Source: Rhipicephalus microplus
Taxonomy: Eukaryota > Arthropoda > Arachnida > Ixodida > Ixodidae
Direction: 5' to 3'
Assembly (NCBI RefSeq): GCF_043290135.1
Contig: NC_134707.1
Location: 76,340,987-76,404,986, forward strand
Length of the DNA: 64,000 nt
The notes under the pieces are model-generated. The model saw only the letters and a list, made by a program, of their open reading frames with translations, was not told where the DNA came from and searched no databases. Numbering within the stretch: position 1 is the stretch's first letter; the number at the start of each line of letters is the position of its first letter. Position numbers and translations under genes: made by a program. This document shows, piece after piece, positions 11,663 to 22,649 of this stretch.

Positions 11663-12104
11663 GCCAGGCCTACATAGAAAGCATTGTACAGTCACAACGA
11701 AAGCCGGAAGAGTGGCATTTCTAAAACCTGCTGTGAACTCCCTTTAGGCTAATAATACGAGTACACTTGGCAAGCTACCCGCTTCGCCCTATCACAGGTT
11801 TTTTCAAGTCGGGAAGCAATTGTTCGTCATTCAGCAGAAAAGCCAATTACCTGCTATGCATTTGCAAGTCATTACGTTCGCTTTGGAGATGTGGTGACTT
11901 ATGACAATAATGAATTGTGGCTGAGCCCACTGTAATTGATTGGAAGCATCTTACAACTCACTCGTTACGCTATTCATACTGAGTGTAGTTTGGTTACATA
12001 ATTCACATTGTGCGACGCCTGGTTGTTATTTTGCTCTTCTAGCACACTATATTAAACGTTAATGTCATTTCTTGCCCACCATGACGCCTATTTAGAGTAT
12101 TTTT
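11663..12104. other. Intron of Dispatched, no feature recognised
   Basis: About 440 bp of intron between the minisatellite-bearing element and the SINE before the 12355 exon. I see no coding signal or repeat. Confidence 0.4.
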
Positions 12105-12114
12105 GTGAAGGAAT

Positions 12115-12331
12115 TTCGAACACAGGCGTGGTTCTGTGGTTGAATACTGGGCTGCCACGGAGAGGGCACATGTTCAAACCCCATGCCAGCATAATTATTT
12201 TTATTATTTCATCTTTGCTTATTTCTATCTTATTTGAGCAACAGTACTTGTGGACACCAGAGGTGGCGGCGGACAACTACAGCACCGAAAGCAACCCTTG
12301 TCGTGATCTCATAACAGCTTTTGCTGTAAAA
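12115..12331 (+). repeat. tRNA-derived SINE (ACAGCTTTTGCTGT family) next to a splice acceptor
   Basis: The tRNA-like head reads GTTCTGTGGTTGAATACTGG, with a worn box B at GTTCAAACCCC. A T-rich spacer follows, then GGTGGCGGCGGACAACTACA and the family's 3' end ATAACAGCTTTTGCTGTAAAA. The same head and tail occur reversed at 19958-20175 and 41802-42000, and forward at about 25740-25925. It ends 23 bp before the next exon, so the branch-point zone of that intron is probably SINE-derived. Confidence 0.7.
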
Positions 12332-12354
12332 CCTCTCTGTCTTTTGTTGTGCAG

Positions 12355-12607
12355 GTGGCCGGCATGGAGCTGGGCCTGAAGCACGCCCTGTTTGACAAGT
12401 ACCTCCTGCACGACACGGTGTACGTGGCCCTGGCGGGCGTGACGGTGCTGGCGGCCATGTGGGCCTACACGCAGTCTTTCCTGGAGACGGCCGTCACGTG
12501 CATGGCCGTCGTCTTCTCCTTGGGCACTGCGTACTTCCTGTACACGACCGTCTTCCGCATCTTCTTCTTCCCCTTAATGAATGTCCTCACGCTCACCATT
12601 GCCATAG
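12355..12607 (+). CDS. disp: Dispatched homolog, exon for TM2, TM3 and start of TM4
   Basis: This is the first half of the sterol-sensing domain. It starts VAGMELGLKHALFDKYLL, then has a TM2-like VYVALAGVTVLAAMWAY, a TM3-like AVTCMAVVFSLGTAYFLY, and FFFPLMNVLTLTIAIG at the start of TM4. This order and wording match Dispatched closely. The acceptor TTGTTGTGCAG ends at 12354 and the donor ATAG|GTGAGA follows 12607. The exon enters in phase 0 and leaves in phase 1, its last base G joining GC of the next exon to complete the Gly of IAIGIGADD. Confidence 0.95.
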
Positions 12608-12623
12608 GTGAGATGGAATGCTA

Positions 12624-13048
12624 CACCCTCAAGCCTCGATGTTACGAACCCAGATATAATGAAATACTCGTTATAACAAAGTAAATGGCCCCGCCGCGGT
12701 GGTCTAGTGGCTAAGGTACTCGTCTGCTGACCCACGGGTCGCGGGATCTAATTCCAGCTGCGGCAGCTGCATTTTCGATAGAGGTGAAAATGCTGTAGGC
12801 CCGTGTGCTCATATATGGGTGCACGTAAAGGAACCCCAGGGAGCCAAAATTTTCTGAACCCTCTATTACAACGTCTCTCATGATCATATGGTGGTGTTGG
12901 GACGTTAAATTTCACATATAAATCAACAAAGTAAATTAAAGATAGTCTTGCAATACAGTGTTAGGAATAAACCTCTAAAACAAATTTCTGGATATAACAA
13001 ACCTATTTTTGCGTAAGATTTCAACTTTGTTATAATGAGGTATGAGTG
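12624..13048. mobile_element. TA-flanked MITE, interrupted by a SINE
   Basis: The left end CACCCTCAAGCCTCGATGTT and the right end TTTGTTATAATGAGGTATGAGTG are inverted repeats of each other, with TA on each side. The family matches the intact copy at 13831-14006. Without the SINE (12687-12924) and one of its target duplications, the MITE would be about 175 bp. It begins 16 bp past the donor at 12607. Confidence 0.85.
12687..12924 (+). repeat. Ruka-like tRNA-derived SINE with exact 12-bp target duplication
   Basis: The head (GCGGTGGTCTAGTGGCTAAG) has a box A match; box B is worn (GGGATCTAATTCC). The body carries GTGCACGTAAAGGAACCCC and the 3' part TGGGACGTTAAA. AACAAAGTAAAT occurs directly before (12675-12686) and after (12925-12936) the SINE. 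This marks insertion by target-primed reverse transcription into the MITE. Confidence 0.92.
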
Positions 13049-13293
13049 TACATTTTCACTGGCAGACACCAGATGAGGGGCATCTAACTTGTATTTGTTA
13101 TATTCGGTGACAACTTTATCCTGACATTAAAGAGAACACTATGGAGGCAGGACTTACACACAATGTAACGCTCTGCAGGTAATATGGCAGCTTGTGGCTG
13201 ATTTTGGTTTTGCTCGCTTGCGTCGTTAGTGTGTTTCAAATGTTTGAGATGAGGCACTGAGTCGGGCTAGTTGGTTTACATTCATTTTAAAAG

Positions 13294-13391
13294 CTATATT
13301 GAGCACGGACAAAGACGAGCGAAAGACAGGATGAGCGAAAAACGGGACGTGCATCCTGTCTTTTGTTTGTCTTGGTCCACGTTCAATATAG
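13294..13391. repeat. Hairpin MITE, about 40-bp arms
   Basis: CTATATTGAGCACGGAC and onward to GACAGGATG (13294-13333) pairs imperfectly with 13352-13391, which ends GTTCAATATAG. The loop is 18 nt. This is a short foldback element; no coding capacity. Confidence 0.75.
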
Positions 13392-13830
13392 TCAGCCTTC
13401 AAACAGTTTGAGACTGCTGCACTAGATATATATCAGTTATATAACTGGTGCCTATATCTCAGAATCTTGTATCACTGGCATGAACAGTGGGTGGTTGGGA
13501 GTTTACTCCCCCTCTACATCCCTTAATTTTTAAATTTTCATGTGTATATGTACATGCACTCGTACAAATGCGTATGCATATTCATTGCAGCCGTGCTAGC
13601 TCCTGGGACGCCAAAAACAGTAGTCTTGCTGTAAGTAAGCACGTGATACTGCTGAATTCGTGCTCGAACAATGTGACAATGTGTGCGAAAGCAACATGCG
13701 GGGATGCTGATTTTGAAATGGTCATCACAACCTGGTGAAATGCCATTAGTTTCAAACAGGATCTGACTTTTTAAAGTTGAATCGGCACAAAAAAGTCATT
13801 CTTAAAAAACAGGGCATGCAAACACAGATA

Positions 13831-14006
13831 CACTCAAACCTCGATATAACGAATCCAGATATAACAAAATATTAGTTATAACGAAGTAAATGAAAAATAG
13901 GCTCGCAATATATTTATAGTTAAGAATAAACCTTTATAACAAATTTTCGGATATAACTAACTTACTTTTGTGTAAGATGCAAGTTTGTTATAATGAGGTT
14001 CGAGTG
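13831..14006. mobile_element. Intact 176-bp TA-flanked MITE
   Basis: The left end CACTCAAACCTCGATATAAC and the right end GTTATAATGAGGTTCGAGTG are inverted repeats (about 25 bp), with TA at 13829-13830 and 14007-14008. The TA target and terminal bases fit the Tc1-mariner/pogo superfamily. It gives the uninterrupted reference for the copy at 12624-13048. Confidence 0.88.
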
Positions 14007-14008
14007 TA

Positions 14009-14707
14009 CATACTGAATCCGTAGCAACTAGACCAGCGCTTTATTATTGTAAGCGTGATACTGTTTGTGATAAAGTTAATAAAACAGATGTCAGTTGAAT
14101 TATTTCTGATCTGACTACAGGACAGACAAGTTAAACGTGGCTTTCATCGAAAAATCACTCGCAGTGTAGGAATAACTGGAACGAACGACGTTGCCTAACC
14201 AGAACTAAGTGTTGGCCTGCCTGACACAGTGAAGGTGACAGTTGAATTATCACTCGCATATGTTGCTGACCAAATGTGGATGAATATCATGCTATAGTCA
14301 AGACATCAGTAGTAAGCAGTTCGGCAAGAAATAAGCACATCGATAGAAGTGAAACGTTTCCCCGAGTAGTAAATGCGTTATAAATTGACAAAAAACTTGA
14401 CTATGATCGAAACATCTAGCTTTCGGAAACTTGTCTTTTGATGTTTCTTGCAAAAAATTACAGAATCATAAGTTAGTTGTTACCAGTTGTTTTCTCCTTG
14501 TAGTGCAGAAAACGACATGAACATGACTTAGTAACGTCAACTTCTCAGAAACTCATGTGTGTTTAACTACAAAGCTTTCGTTCATGTTGTCGTACTACCT
14601 TGCTTCTTGGTGATCGCTCGTTGTATTTATTGATAAATTAATCTGACTGGGAGCCAACTTTGGTGATACAATTTCTTTTTCCTTCGTTTCCCACGCGTCT
14701 GCCACAG
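14009..14707. other. Intron of Dispatched, no feature recognised
   Basis: Between the MITE ending at 14006 and the exon at 14708 I see only AT-rich intron with no coding signal. Confidence 0.4.
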
Positions 14708-14906
14708 GCATTGGAGCGGACGACGCCTTCATCTACTGCAAGACGTGGGGGGCAGCAAAGGCGGAGAAAAGCAGCGGCACGCTGTTCAAGCTAGTCCGGG
14801 ACACGCTGCACCACGCCTGTCTCTCCATGCTGGTCACCAGTGTCACCACGGCCGCTGCCTTCTTTGCCAGCTGCGTGAGCAGCATCACCGCTGTCCGCTG
14901 CTTCGG
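14708..14906 (+). CDS. disp: Dispatched homolog, exon for TM4-TM5 with the IGADDAF motif
   Basis: The core of the sterol-sensing and RND domain. After finishing the split Gly codon it reads [20 protein letters not shown], then [20 protein letters not shown] and [19 protein letters not shown]. The paired aspartates in TM4 match the GxxxDD signature of Dispatched/Patched/RND proteins, thought to act in cation-driven transport. TM5 is the [17 protein letters not shown] stretch. The acceptor CCACAG ends at 14707; the donor CGG|GTGCGT follows 14906. It exits in phase 2, completed by the first C of the exon at 15890, giving CFGLFAG. Confidence 0.95.
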
Positions 14907-15746
14907 GTGCGTTGATGATGGAATGCAGCAACAGTGACGGTCACTCTGTAACATTGATGACACCTCGTTTTGTACAACAGGGTGCAAGGGTTGTGCACTT
15001 GTACAAGAGCACAGCTTTTACTGTTCAGACCAGATCAATAGTTAACCTGGACAGAACAATGATACCATAGGTGTTTACAACCTTAGAATAAGTAAAGTAA
15101 ACCCTCGATAAACAGAACCTCAGTGGATCGGAAAAGTATGCTCCATTTAACTAGAGTTGCCTTTCCTGCAATACGAATAGGCATGGGTAATTCAGTTGTG
15201 AAATTAGTCATATTAGAAGCAGTTGCTTCATTTAAGCACGAACTCTATTGGAAGGTTTCCGTTCACTTTGTGTGTACTGTACAAGCTCCACCCCCACAAG
15301 TGCGGTGGTCCTGCCAATCATCTGTGCAAGAGAGACGTGCTAGGTGATTTTTGTTGTAACCGCAAGTATTGTTTCTTTGCTGATATAGATATAACACATG
15401 TTAATAATTAGAAGTTCATCATCTCCACTGAAAACATTGCAATTCCCTAAGAATGATGTCGAAACTTTTGCTGAAATCTGCCAGGAAGTTCCAAGTACTT
15501 CGACCAAAAACTAGCAACACTAACGCATCTCTATAAAAAAAAAACCACCAGCAAAGGTACTTTATGTCAGAGAAATGAGCACACGTCATCGGATGAGTTG
15601 TCTATGCAAATTTTCTTAGGGTGGGACAGCAGTAGCTGTGAGCGGAGCGTGCACTTATTCTTAGGTTTTATGTCTCATCGCCTACACACACTGTAGAATG
15701 CAACACGTCTTCCTTGTTATCTACTATTTATCTAATTTATTAGTGA
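14907..15746. other. Intron of Dispatched, no feature recognised
   Basis: I see no coding signal and no clear repeat in this 840-bp stretch, apart from a GTTTTATGTC-like scrap near 15663 that may come from a SINE. Confidence 0.4.
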
Positions 15747-15748
15747 CT

Positions 15749-15749
15749 A

Positions 15750-15821
<72 letters not shown>
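15749..15821. repeat. (ATT)n microsatellite
   Basis: About 24 uninterrupted ATT units, ending 69 bp before the acceptor of the next exon. Confidence 0.95.
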
Positions 15822-15889
15822 GACCAGTTACATCCCCAGACTGCTACATTACTGTAATAGCCGCTGCTTGCTGTCTTTCCCTCTTTCAG

Positions 15890-16088
15890 CCTGTTTGCCG
15901 GCACGGCTGTGCTGGCGAGCTTCTTTTTCACGGTGACGTGGTTGCCCGCGGATCTCATCGTGGCCGAGAAGTGGTGCTCCTCCACGTGCTGCCTGTGCGT
16001 GCCCCCCTTCGGCGTGTACCTGCCCCGGTTGAAGCGATTCTGGTGCTGCGCCCCAGTCTGCGCCCTTTTTGTGGCACCTCCATCACAG
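15890..16088 (+). CDS. disp: Dispatched homolog, exon for TM6 and following cytoplasmic part
   Basis: Reads LFAGTAVLASFFFTVTWLPA, then DLIVAEKWCSSTCCLCVPPF, ending FVAPPSQ. The TM6 text FFFTVTWLPA matches the end of the Dispatched sterol-sensing domain; a Cys-rich cytoplasmic segment follows. Acceptor CCTCTTTCAG ends at 15889; donor CAG|GTCGGT follows 16088, leaving phase 0. This does not fit the next recognised exon, which needs one base to complete a codon. Either an unseen short exon lies between, or one border is different. Reading through, the frame stays open for 14 more codons to a TAG. Confidence 0.9.
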
Positions 16089-16974
16089 GTCGGTGAATCC
16101 GCTTCAGCGATCCGCCAGGAATCTGTAACTTAGCACGAGCGTCTTTATTAATATTATTATATTTTATTATTATTTATTTATTTATTTTCACCAAAACAGA
16201 TACAATGGTGAAAATGGGGAGCCGGCAAAAAAGCTGCAGTTATTGCAGCTTGACTAAGCACCGTCCACCCTACGTCAGCATTGACAGGGTGAAAACGAAA
16301 TACAATGAAATAAAAAACAAATATTAAAAAGCAGGAAACAATACAAGCAGAAGACAAAGTAAATGACAGGCCAAGGTATACAAACAAAAAGGAATATTTC
16401 ATAAACACATGAGCACAGTAATTCGCGGAGTATGTATCATCCCTTTGGTACATAAAAAAGGTACACAGTGAGGTTTCACAAAACAAGTAATAAAAAAATA
16501 ATATATATAATGGTATACAATAAATGATGCAGAGTGACCTATGTAAACAATAGATATCTACAAGAGTAGTGTTTGCACATCGATATTGTTTAATGTGTCA
16601 ATTTTTATGTCTTGCTGCTCGTATGAGTTCAATATAGTTGGTAGCACGTGGCTAAGTCTTTGGGTGCCGTAATCGGTGCCAGATAACGGAATTTTCCACG
16701 GGGGTTTATATCGATGGAAGTAAATGGTTTGTGTATGTTCAAGATTCGCTAGTGTCAGGAATGCGTTGACGACGAAATTGCACTGCTACTGCTCGACGTG
16801 TCATGCACTCGAGCCACAAACTGAAAAGGAAACCGGACTAACAAGCGAAAATATCTAGCGGTTATTTGAGTGTGAGCCATGAAGGAAAAAAAAAAGTGTG
16901 GTGCTGCTGGCAACCCTCCATCGATTTCTCCAAGTTTACTGAGGTCCTATTTGCCATTGCAGCCTAGTGTTTAT

Positions 16975-17150
16975 GGTGCTCGAATCCCAGCTGCAAGAGC
17001 CACATTTCGATGGAGGCTACATTTTAGGGGCCTCTGTGTGAATATTTAGGTGCAAAAGAACCCCAGGTGATTGAAATTCCTCAAGCCCTCCGCAGCCACC
17101 ATACCGATACAGTGGTTTTGTGATGTGGAACCTCTGCTATTATTACTATA
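16975..17150 (+). repeat. Diverged Ruka-like SINE
   Basis: A worn box B (GCTCGAATCCCAGCTGC), then CATTTCGATGGAGG, AAAGAACCCCAGGTGATTGA, CAAGCCCTCCGCAGCC and GTGGTTTTGTGATGTGGAAC follow the order of the intact copies with many changes. Confidence 0.7.
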
Positions 17151-19490
17151 ATACCAAGTATGTGACATCAGTAAGTCTTTTAATTGTGGAGTTCCATGTC
17201 GTGAAATTGCACGGGATTTTATGAAGAATGCTGTAGCAGACAGCTTTGAATCAGGTATGCAGACATGATATCACATTGTGGCCACTATTATGCAAAGGCA
17301 CAGACTATGAAAAAACAACAACTAGTTTTTGTTATTTGAAACAGCATATGGAAGCTTTCATTGTGCTGATTCATGTCACTTTGTTAGGTCTTTTTTTTTT
17401 CTTTCGTGTGGCTGTATGGCTCTATATAAAGTTCATTGTCAGTCTATCTGTATGGCTCCAAACAGTACTCAACAGGTTCCCAATATTTTGTCAATACTTC
17501 AATTGTGATATTTGCAAAGCAAGACTGCCTAACAGCACTCCACAGCAGCATCTTCCGTAGTCTGAGTGGTAATGATGATGTTAAAAATGTACGGGTGGTG
17601 AACGCCACTGAGGTAAGCTTTACACAGCATCAAATGTCTTACATAGTACTGGGATGCTTAAAGCGCTGGTCTTACTGTAAATCAAGAGTTGGTAAGCTAA
17701 CACAAAGATAAATGCCACGACAACATATTCTTCAGCAGTGCCGCTGTCTGTCTCCTTCTTTTTCTTGTCCCTCGTTATTGGCGCCTGTTTTTTTAAGTGA
17801 AACATATTCTGGTTCTCTGTACTAGCTGCCTCTGGCATTAAAAATTCTGGGTAAGGTGGCTTAGGAACACGATCTATAAATGAACGACTTTCTAGCATTC
17901 AAGTCCAGCAAGGCCTTAGGAAGCTAAACTTGACAAGCACAAGAAAATATTTTCTAATTAATGGGGGTTTTCGCTCACTTGGAAACATACAGAAGCATTC
18001 AGAAAGTGAAAGCAGTACCATTCAAATTAGAAGTTTGGGTTAAACAGCAGTTAGTTTTAAAATGATTTTCACATGTAGAGGTATATCTCTAGCTACAGAC
18101 TAAGCCAAGCAGTTTCCGAACTTTCTTTAGAGAAGTGGGTCAGATGCACATAAGTACTTGCAACTTCCAGATGTGACACTCGCGTAATAGTTCTGCAGTG
18201 TTTTTTGCCAAATGGAAATGGCAAATTTTGTCATATGAAAGTGCTGTTTCCTGGGCTAGTTGAAATGGCATACTGTATTTTTGGATGTGCCAGAAAAACA
18301 AGGTTGCATTGAGGCACGTATAAACCATGCTTTCGTTCACTGTTTATTCGAAATGAACGAATAGGTGTATATCAGTCCGCATCTAACATGCGCTGTAAAC
18401 ATTGTTTAACTGCAGATTGTTCCACTGTGTTCTTGCTTTTTAAGTGTATTTGAAAATAGTTCCTTCTTTGTACTGTTCCATGGCAGTCAAGCGATCCACG
18501 AGCACCTGCGAGCCATTTATTGCTGCTTAGTAGTAGCAGTAAGCTTGCACGAGTAGCAAATTTTAGATTGGCAGTGAATTCGAAGCAAATAGTGAATTTA
18601 GTCAAATAATCTTGAATTGAGTTCTAATAGTGTATATCAAAATTAGCGTATTTGCCACGAACCAACTAACCCGCACAACCGTCATTTTTTAAAAATTTAA
18701 TCAGGACGAGGCATTTGCAAATGTCATTCTTTTTTGTTCAAAAGAAGGGGACGCAACTTTAAATGGTCGCAGAATTTCACTTTCAGTAAAATTCAAGTTA
18801 CAACCTATGAAATGTACTGCATTTTAAAATTTACTATACTTAGAGCATATAAGGTGGTACAACAAATTGAACTTTAAAAAATTATGCATCGATGTGAGGG
18901 TAACTGGGAGCATGGCTATACAAAAAAAGACAGAGGCAGATGACACAGAACGACCGTGGATGTTCGTTGAACCATGAAGTGGAAATTCTGGTGGTTCCAT
19001 GCCGCCGATTCCCCACGGGGTGGGTGTCCTTCCAAGCGACTGTAACTTCGTTCCGCTGAGCACCAGGCGGGAAGTGCACTTGTGAGAGGCTACAAGGCGC
19101 AGTGGTGTCAGACCGGTTTACACCTATTCCTTCATTTTGAATACGTTTAAATTTTCTGTAATTTACACTCGAATCAAATCGAATTCAAATATTAGAATTA
19201 TTCATTCGAATATACAAAGTGGTCGAATATTTGTTCAAGCCTATTACTCAGCATTACTTAACAGTGTTATGTGTCTAATAAGTGAAGTGAAGTTTATTTT
19301 CCTTTCATACAAAGGAGGAAGCTGGGGCTAAAGGCTGGAGTGCCTGACAAAGGCCGAGGCCTTTGTCAGGCACCCCAGTTTTACAAAGGCCGAGTCCAAC
19401 AATGTGACGGCATTCATCTTGACTCAATGTGACTGCATTCAACGAAGTGGTCCAACAATGTGACTGCATTCATCTTGACTCGTGATGCAG
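17151..19490. other. Intron of Dispatched; expected site of a missed short exon
   Basis: I recognise nothing certain in this 2.3 kb. A splice-like block near 17520-17610 ends with GAG|GTAAGC but its codons are AT-rich and its residues do not resemble Dispatched, so I do not call it. A G-rich/AAAGGCCGAGGCC patch near 19340-19395 is partly palindromic (around TGCCTGACAAAGGCC and GGCCTTTGTCAGGCA). Confidence 0.4.
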
Positions 19491-19734
19491 CCTTTCAGAA
19501 GCGGCACGCGTCTTCTACGACAAGCTCCTTTCCTGCATCGTGATCAGGCTCCGGTGGTTCTGGCTTCTCTCGCTCGCCCTGGTGGCAGCCGGGGGAGCCG
19601 TGGCCATCTTTGTCCACCCTCGTCTGCGCCTCCTGGAGTCGCCTGAGTTCCAAGTGCTGAGCGCCAGCCACCTGTTTGAGCGTTACCACCTCGATCTGAA
19701 GGAGCGCTTCTGGTTCGAGAAGGCACGCAACAGG
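19491..19734 (+). CDS. disp: Dispatched homolog, exon for TM7 and start of extracellular domain 2
   Basis: Reads LSEAARVFYDKLLSCIVIRL, then the TM7-like WFWLLSLALVAAGGAVAIFV, then SPEFQVLSASHLFERYHLDL and RFWFEKARNR. The phrase from the LSEA start through CIVI and the FQV-HLFERY segment are characteristic of Dispatched after the sterol-sensing domain. The acceptor GTGATGCAG ends at 19490, so one base (C) must complete a split codon. The donor AGG|GTAAGT at 19735 is an ideal consensus and leaves phase 0, fitting the 23794 exon. The incoming phase does not match the exon ending at 16088. Confidence 0.92.
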
Positions 19735-19957
19735 GTAAGTTGTCATCACAGTCTATTTTGGGCTTTTGCTTTGGAACAGATCTGAAGGTGAACAGAGTCT
19801 GTGCAAAGCATGGCTTAGAGGTGATACAGAATTTTTATGGACGGTAGAGAAAGCTTTTTATTAATTTAGCTTATGCTCCATTAAAGGAACTATAAAAAGG
19901 TCTGTCAAAGCACAAAATGCGAGCGTGTTATTCTCTTTTGGTACCTCTCATCATTTA

Positions 19958-20229
19958 TAGCGAAAGCTGTTATGAGATCACAACAAGGGTCGAATTCAGC
20001 ACTGCAGTTGTCTGCCATCACCGCCACTGATGTCTGTAACCACTATCGCATGAAATTAAAAAAACTCAGTAAATAAAAACACCAAGAACATAGCGGGATC
20101 AGAACTCGGCTCCCCCGCATGCCAGGCCAGTATTCTACCGCACAGCTACGGTGCTGCTTGAAACTTCGTTGCAAACTTGTCATAGGCAGGGTTCATGTTC
20201 GGAGAATAATTGTGTTAATATGAGTGATA
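19958..20229 (-). repeat. SINE-containing long repeat, copy A, left part
   Basis: On the minus strand it has the tRNA-like head and the tail ATCTCATAACAGCTTTCGCT of the ACAGCTTTTGCTGT family, flanked by further repeat sequence. The same unit, uninterrupted, is at 41802-42410 and, on the other strand, at 25290-25925. The repeat resumes at 21148. Confidence 0.7.
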
Positions 20230-21147
20230 CAGTCGAACCCCGCTACACAAACGCCGCTTCAACGTAATTTCCACTACAATGAAAAATTCACTGTTCCCCG
20301 TCAGCAATCCATAGTAGTCAATGCATAAATACTGTCGCCACAACGAACACTTTTTTTTCTGCCGTCCTGTTTCCAACGAAATTTCACGATGCAATCCCAG
20401 GCTCAGATATCTATTGCATTTTCAGAACCTGAAAGTACATTGATGAAGCCTAAAACACGCGTAACAACCGCCAGAAGCCACCGCTGTTCACAAGCGTGGG
20501 CACTGCCATTGCTCGATAGCGATGACAATGAGACTACCCTGCAAGGCCCTGCTTTTGCCACTGGCTTGCTTTTGAGCCGCAGACGATCCGAAGCTGAAGC
20601 TCAGTCGCTCAGTTGCTCATGGTTTCCTTCACGCAGCTGCTGGGTGCAACCGCGGAGCGATGCCTTTTCAGATTCCAATGCTTATCATTTTATTCGCGCT
20701 TGGCCAGTGTGGTACCTAATCAGAGCAAATGTTCATCTGCATTATCAACCAAATCACCTAGCCGCGAGTGATAAATGATAAGAATGGCATAGAATAAGGC
20801 AAAAGTCACCCCTCCACAATACCCTGCCTCCATCTCTGCGTTGTCGGATACACTTTGACGACGGACAGCTGCTGGTGTTAACGGGTTGATGCAACTGTTT
20901 AGTACATTCATGAAAGCGGTTGTAGCGTGGTTTTCACCATGGCCTCGCAATGCATGACTGTGAATTGCGTCGTGATGCTGCTAGGAAAGAATAGGAAGCA
21001 GCGGAGACTTTTTTAATTTTAAGAATAAATGTTCTTTGTTCTGCTAGTTTGGATCGGCTATATTTTTTCAATTTCACTACAAGGAAATTCTCGCTTCAAC
21101 GAAATATTTTCATGCCTTGTGAGTTTCGTTGTGGTGGGGCTCGACTG
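20230..21147. mobile_element. 918-bp TA-flanked pogo/Tigger-like MITE
   Basis: The left end CAGTCGAACCCCGCTACACAA and the right end (ending GTGGTGGGGCTCGACTG) are inverted repeats; TA flanks both sides. Subterminal segments also pair: ACGCCGCTTCAACGTAATTT near the left against TCTCGCTTCAACGAAATATT near the right, as relatives in the same orientation. The terminal bases CAGTCGA match those of the Tigger copy at 26405-28542. An open frame at 20389-20778 resembles no transposase, so the element is taken as non-autonomous. The uninterrupted repeat at 41802-42410 acts as an empty site. Confidence 0.85.
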
Positions 21148-21560
21148 TAAAGCATTTTAAAACAGCCAAGGAACAACCAGGCATCACACAATGCAAATTG
21201 CATAACGAGTGGGTTGTCTAGTGCTCCAACTCCTTACAAAAGCTTGTTCTTGATAAAGTATCAACTGTGGCACATACCCACTTCAGGCATAATTATTGAT
21301 CGTTGTCAGCGACTGCATAAAAAATTTGAAGAAAACTTCTTGCAAGTGTGTAGCGGATACCACACTTCACAGAAGAATGAGGAAGGATAGCACCTATTAG
21401 GGAATGCTGGCCTACTGCACAAAAATTATGATTAATAGGGTGTAGTGGGTGCCCTGCAAGTGTGCATGTAGGAGTAACCCAAAGAGTGTTTAGAAAGGCT
21501 CTGAAAGGCTGCTCTTTGAGCTTTCGCTGTCACTGTGCTGCGCGCTCTACACAGGCCTGG
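21148..21560 (-). repeat. SINE-containing long repeat, copy A, right part
   Basis: AAAGCATTTTAAAACAGCCA onward through ACGAGTGGGTTGTCTAGTGC, AGCGGATACCACACTTCACA and CAAAGAGTGTTTAGAAAGGC follows the sequence of copy C at 42050-42400, in the same orientation. It continues the unit broken at 20229. Confidence 0.75.
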
Positions 21561-21949
21561 CAGTTTTTTGGCACACTTCGTGATGCCAGAGCGGTGATTC
21601 ATGTGATCTCGTCGACGTACACTCGTGCTGTACGTGGACTTGCAACGACTTTGTACTACTTTGCACAACTTTGTACTCCTTCTACAGTTCCTCTATATTC
21701 TCAGCACCCCTAATATACTCCTTATAAACATCCTTATACACTCTTTCATACAGTTTTATCTTTTATATATGAAGGATGAGGTGCTACTAAAACAACTCGA
21801 ACACCTTTAAAGACTAAGTAGTGCATGTTTGAAAACTGTGATTTGTAGGCTTGTGCCAATAGTGAATTTTAGGTTCGAAGCGAATTCAAAGTGAGCAGTG
21901 GTTTTGGTCAGATAATCTGAAATTGAATTCGTATGGTACTATATAGAAG

Positions 21950-22645
21950 GAATTCAAAGAAACAAAGGCAGTGATGAGGATAAAATAACAACGAACCCGC
22001 TGAAAGATGTCAGAGAAATTGTGTTAGAGAAACTGGCCATCTTATATACGAAATGTCTCTTCACGGGAAGGGTACCAGAATCTTGGCAGAACAGAACGTC
22101 ATGTTAATTCATAAAGAAGAAGACGTCAATGACTTGAAAAATTACAGGCCGATCAGCTTACTGTCCGCTCTCTACAAACTATTTACAAAAATAATAGCTA
22201 ATAAAATTGGTAAAACGACATTAAGAGTTCAATCAACCAAAACACCAAGCAGGATTTCGTACAGGCCACTCTACAATAGACCATATTATCAATAGACCAT
22301 ATTATACTATCAATCAGGTAATAGAGAAACGCTCAGAATACAACCAACCCCTATGCATAGCCTTCATAGATTACAAGACGGCATTTGACTCAGTCGAGAC
22401 ATCAGCAGTAATGCAGACACTACAGAATAAAAGCATCGAAGTACCCTATATAAGCATACTATAAGAAATCTACAGTGTATCCACAGCCTCCATAGTTCTC
22501 TCTAAAGAAAGGAACAGAGTCCCAATAATGAAGGGTGTAAGGCAGGGAGACACTATCTCTCCAGGTCTATTCACTGCATGTTTACAGGAGGTTTTCAGGG
22601 CCCTAGATTGAAAAGAGTTAGCAATAAGAATTAATGAGGTATATC
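21950..22645 (+). pseudogene. RTE-like LINE, reverse transcriptase fragment (decayed)
   Basis: Conceptual translation in shifting frames shows reverse transcriptase blocks: DLKNYRPISLLSALYKLFTK (RT motif 1 type), CIAFIDYKTAFDSV (motif A with its Asp), and KGVRQGDTISPGLFTACLQE (motif B type). This wording is that of RTE-clade elements. Several frameshifts and stops break it, and a short tandem duplication of ATAGACCATATTATCA lies near 22280. The sequence is lost before the YxDD box; the expected C-terminal part reappears at 23170. Not functional. Confidence 0.8.
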
Positions 22646-22649
22646 TTAG

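Noticed and set aside
17436..17612. Splice-like block that could be the missing Dispatched exon
   Set aside because: Donor GAG|GTAAGC is fair, but residues are unlike Dispatched and codons are AT-rich.
20389..20778. 129-codon open frame in the 918-bp MITE as a transposase
   Set aside because: No helix-turn-helix or DDE wording; the element looks non-autonomous.
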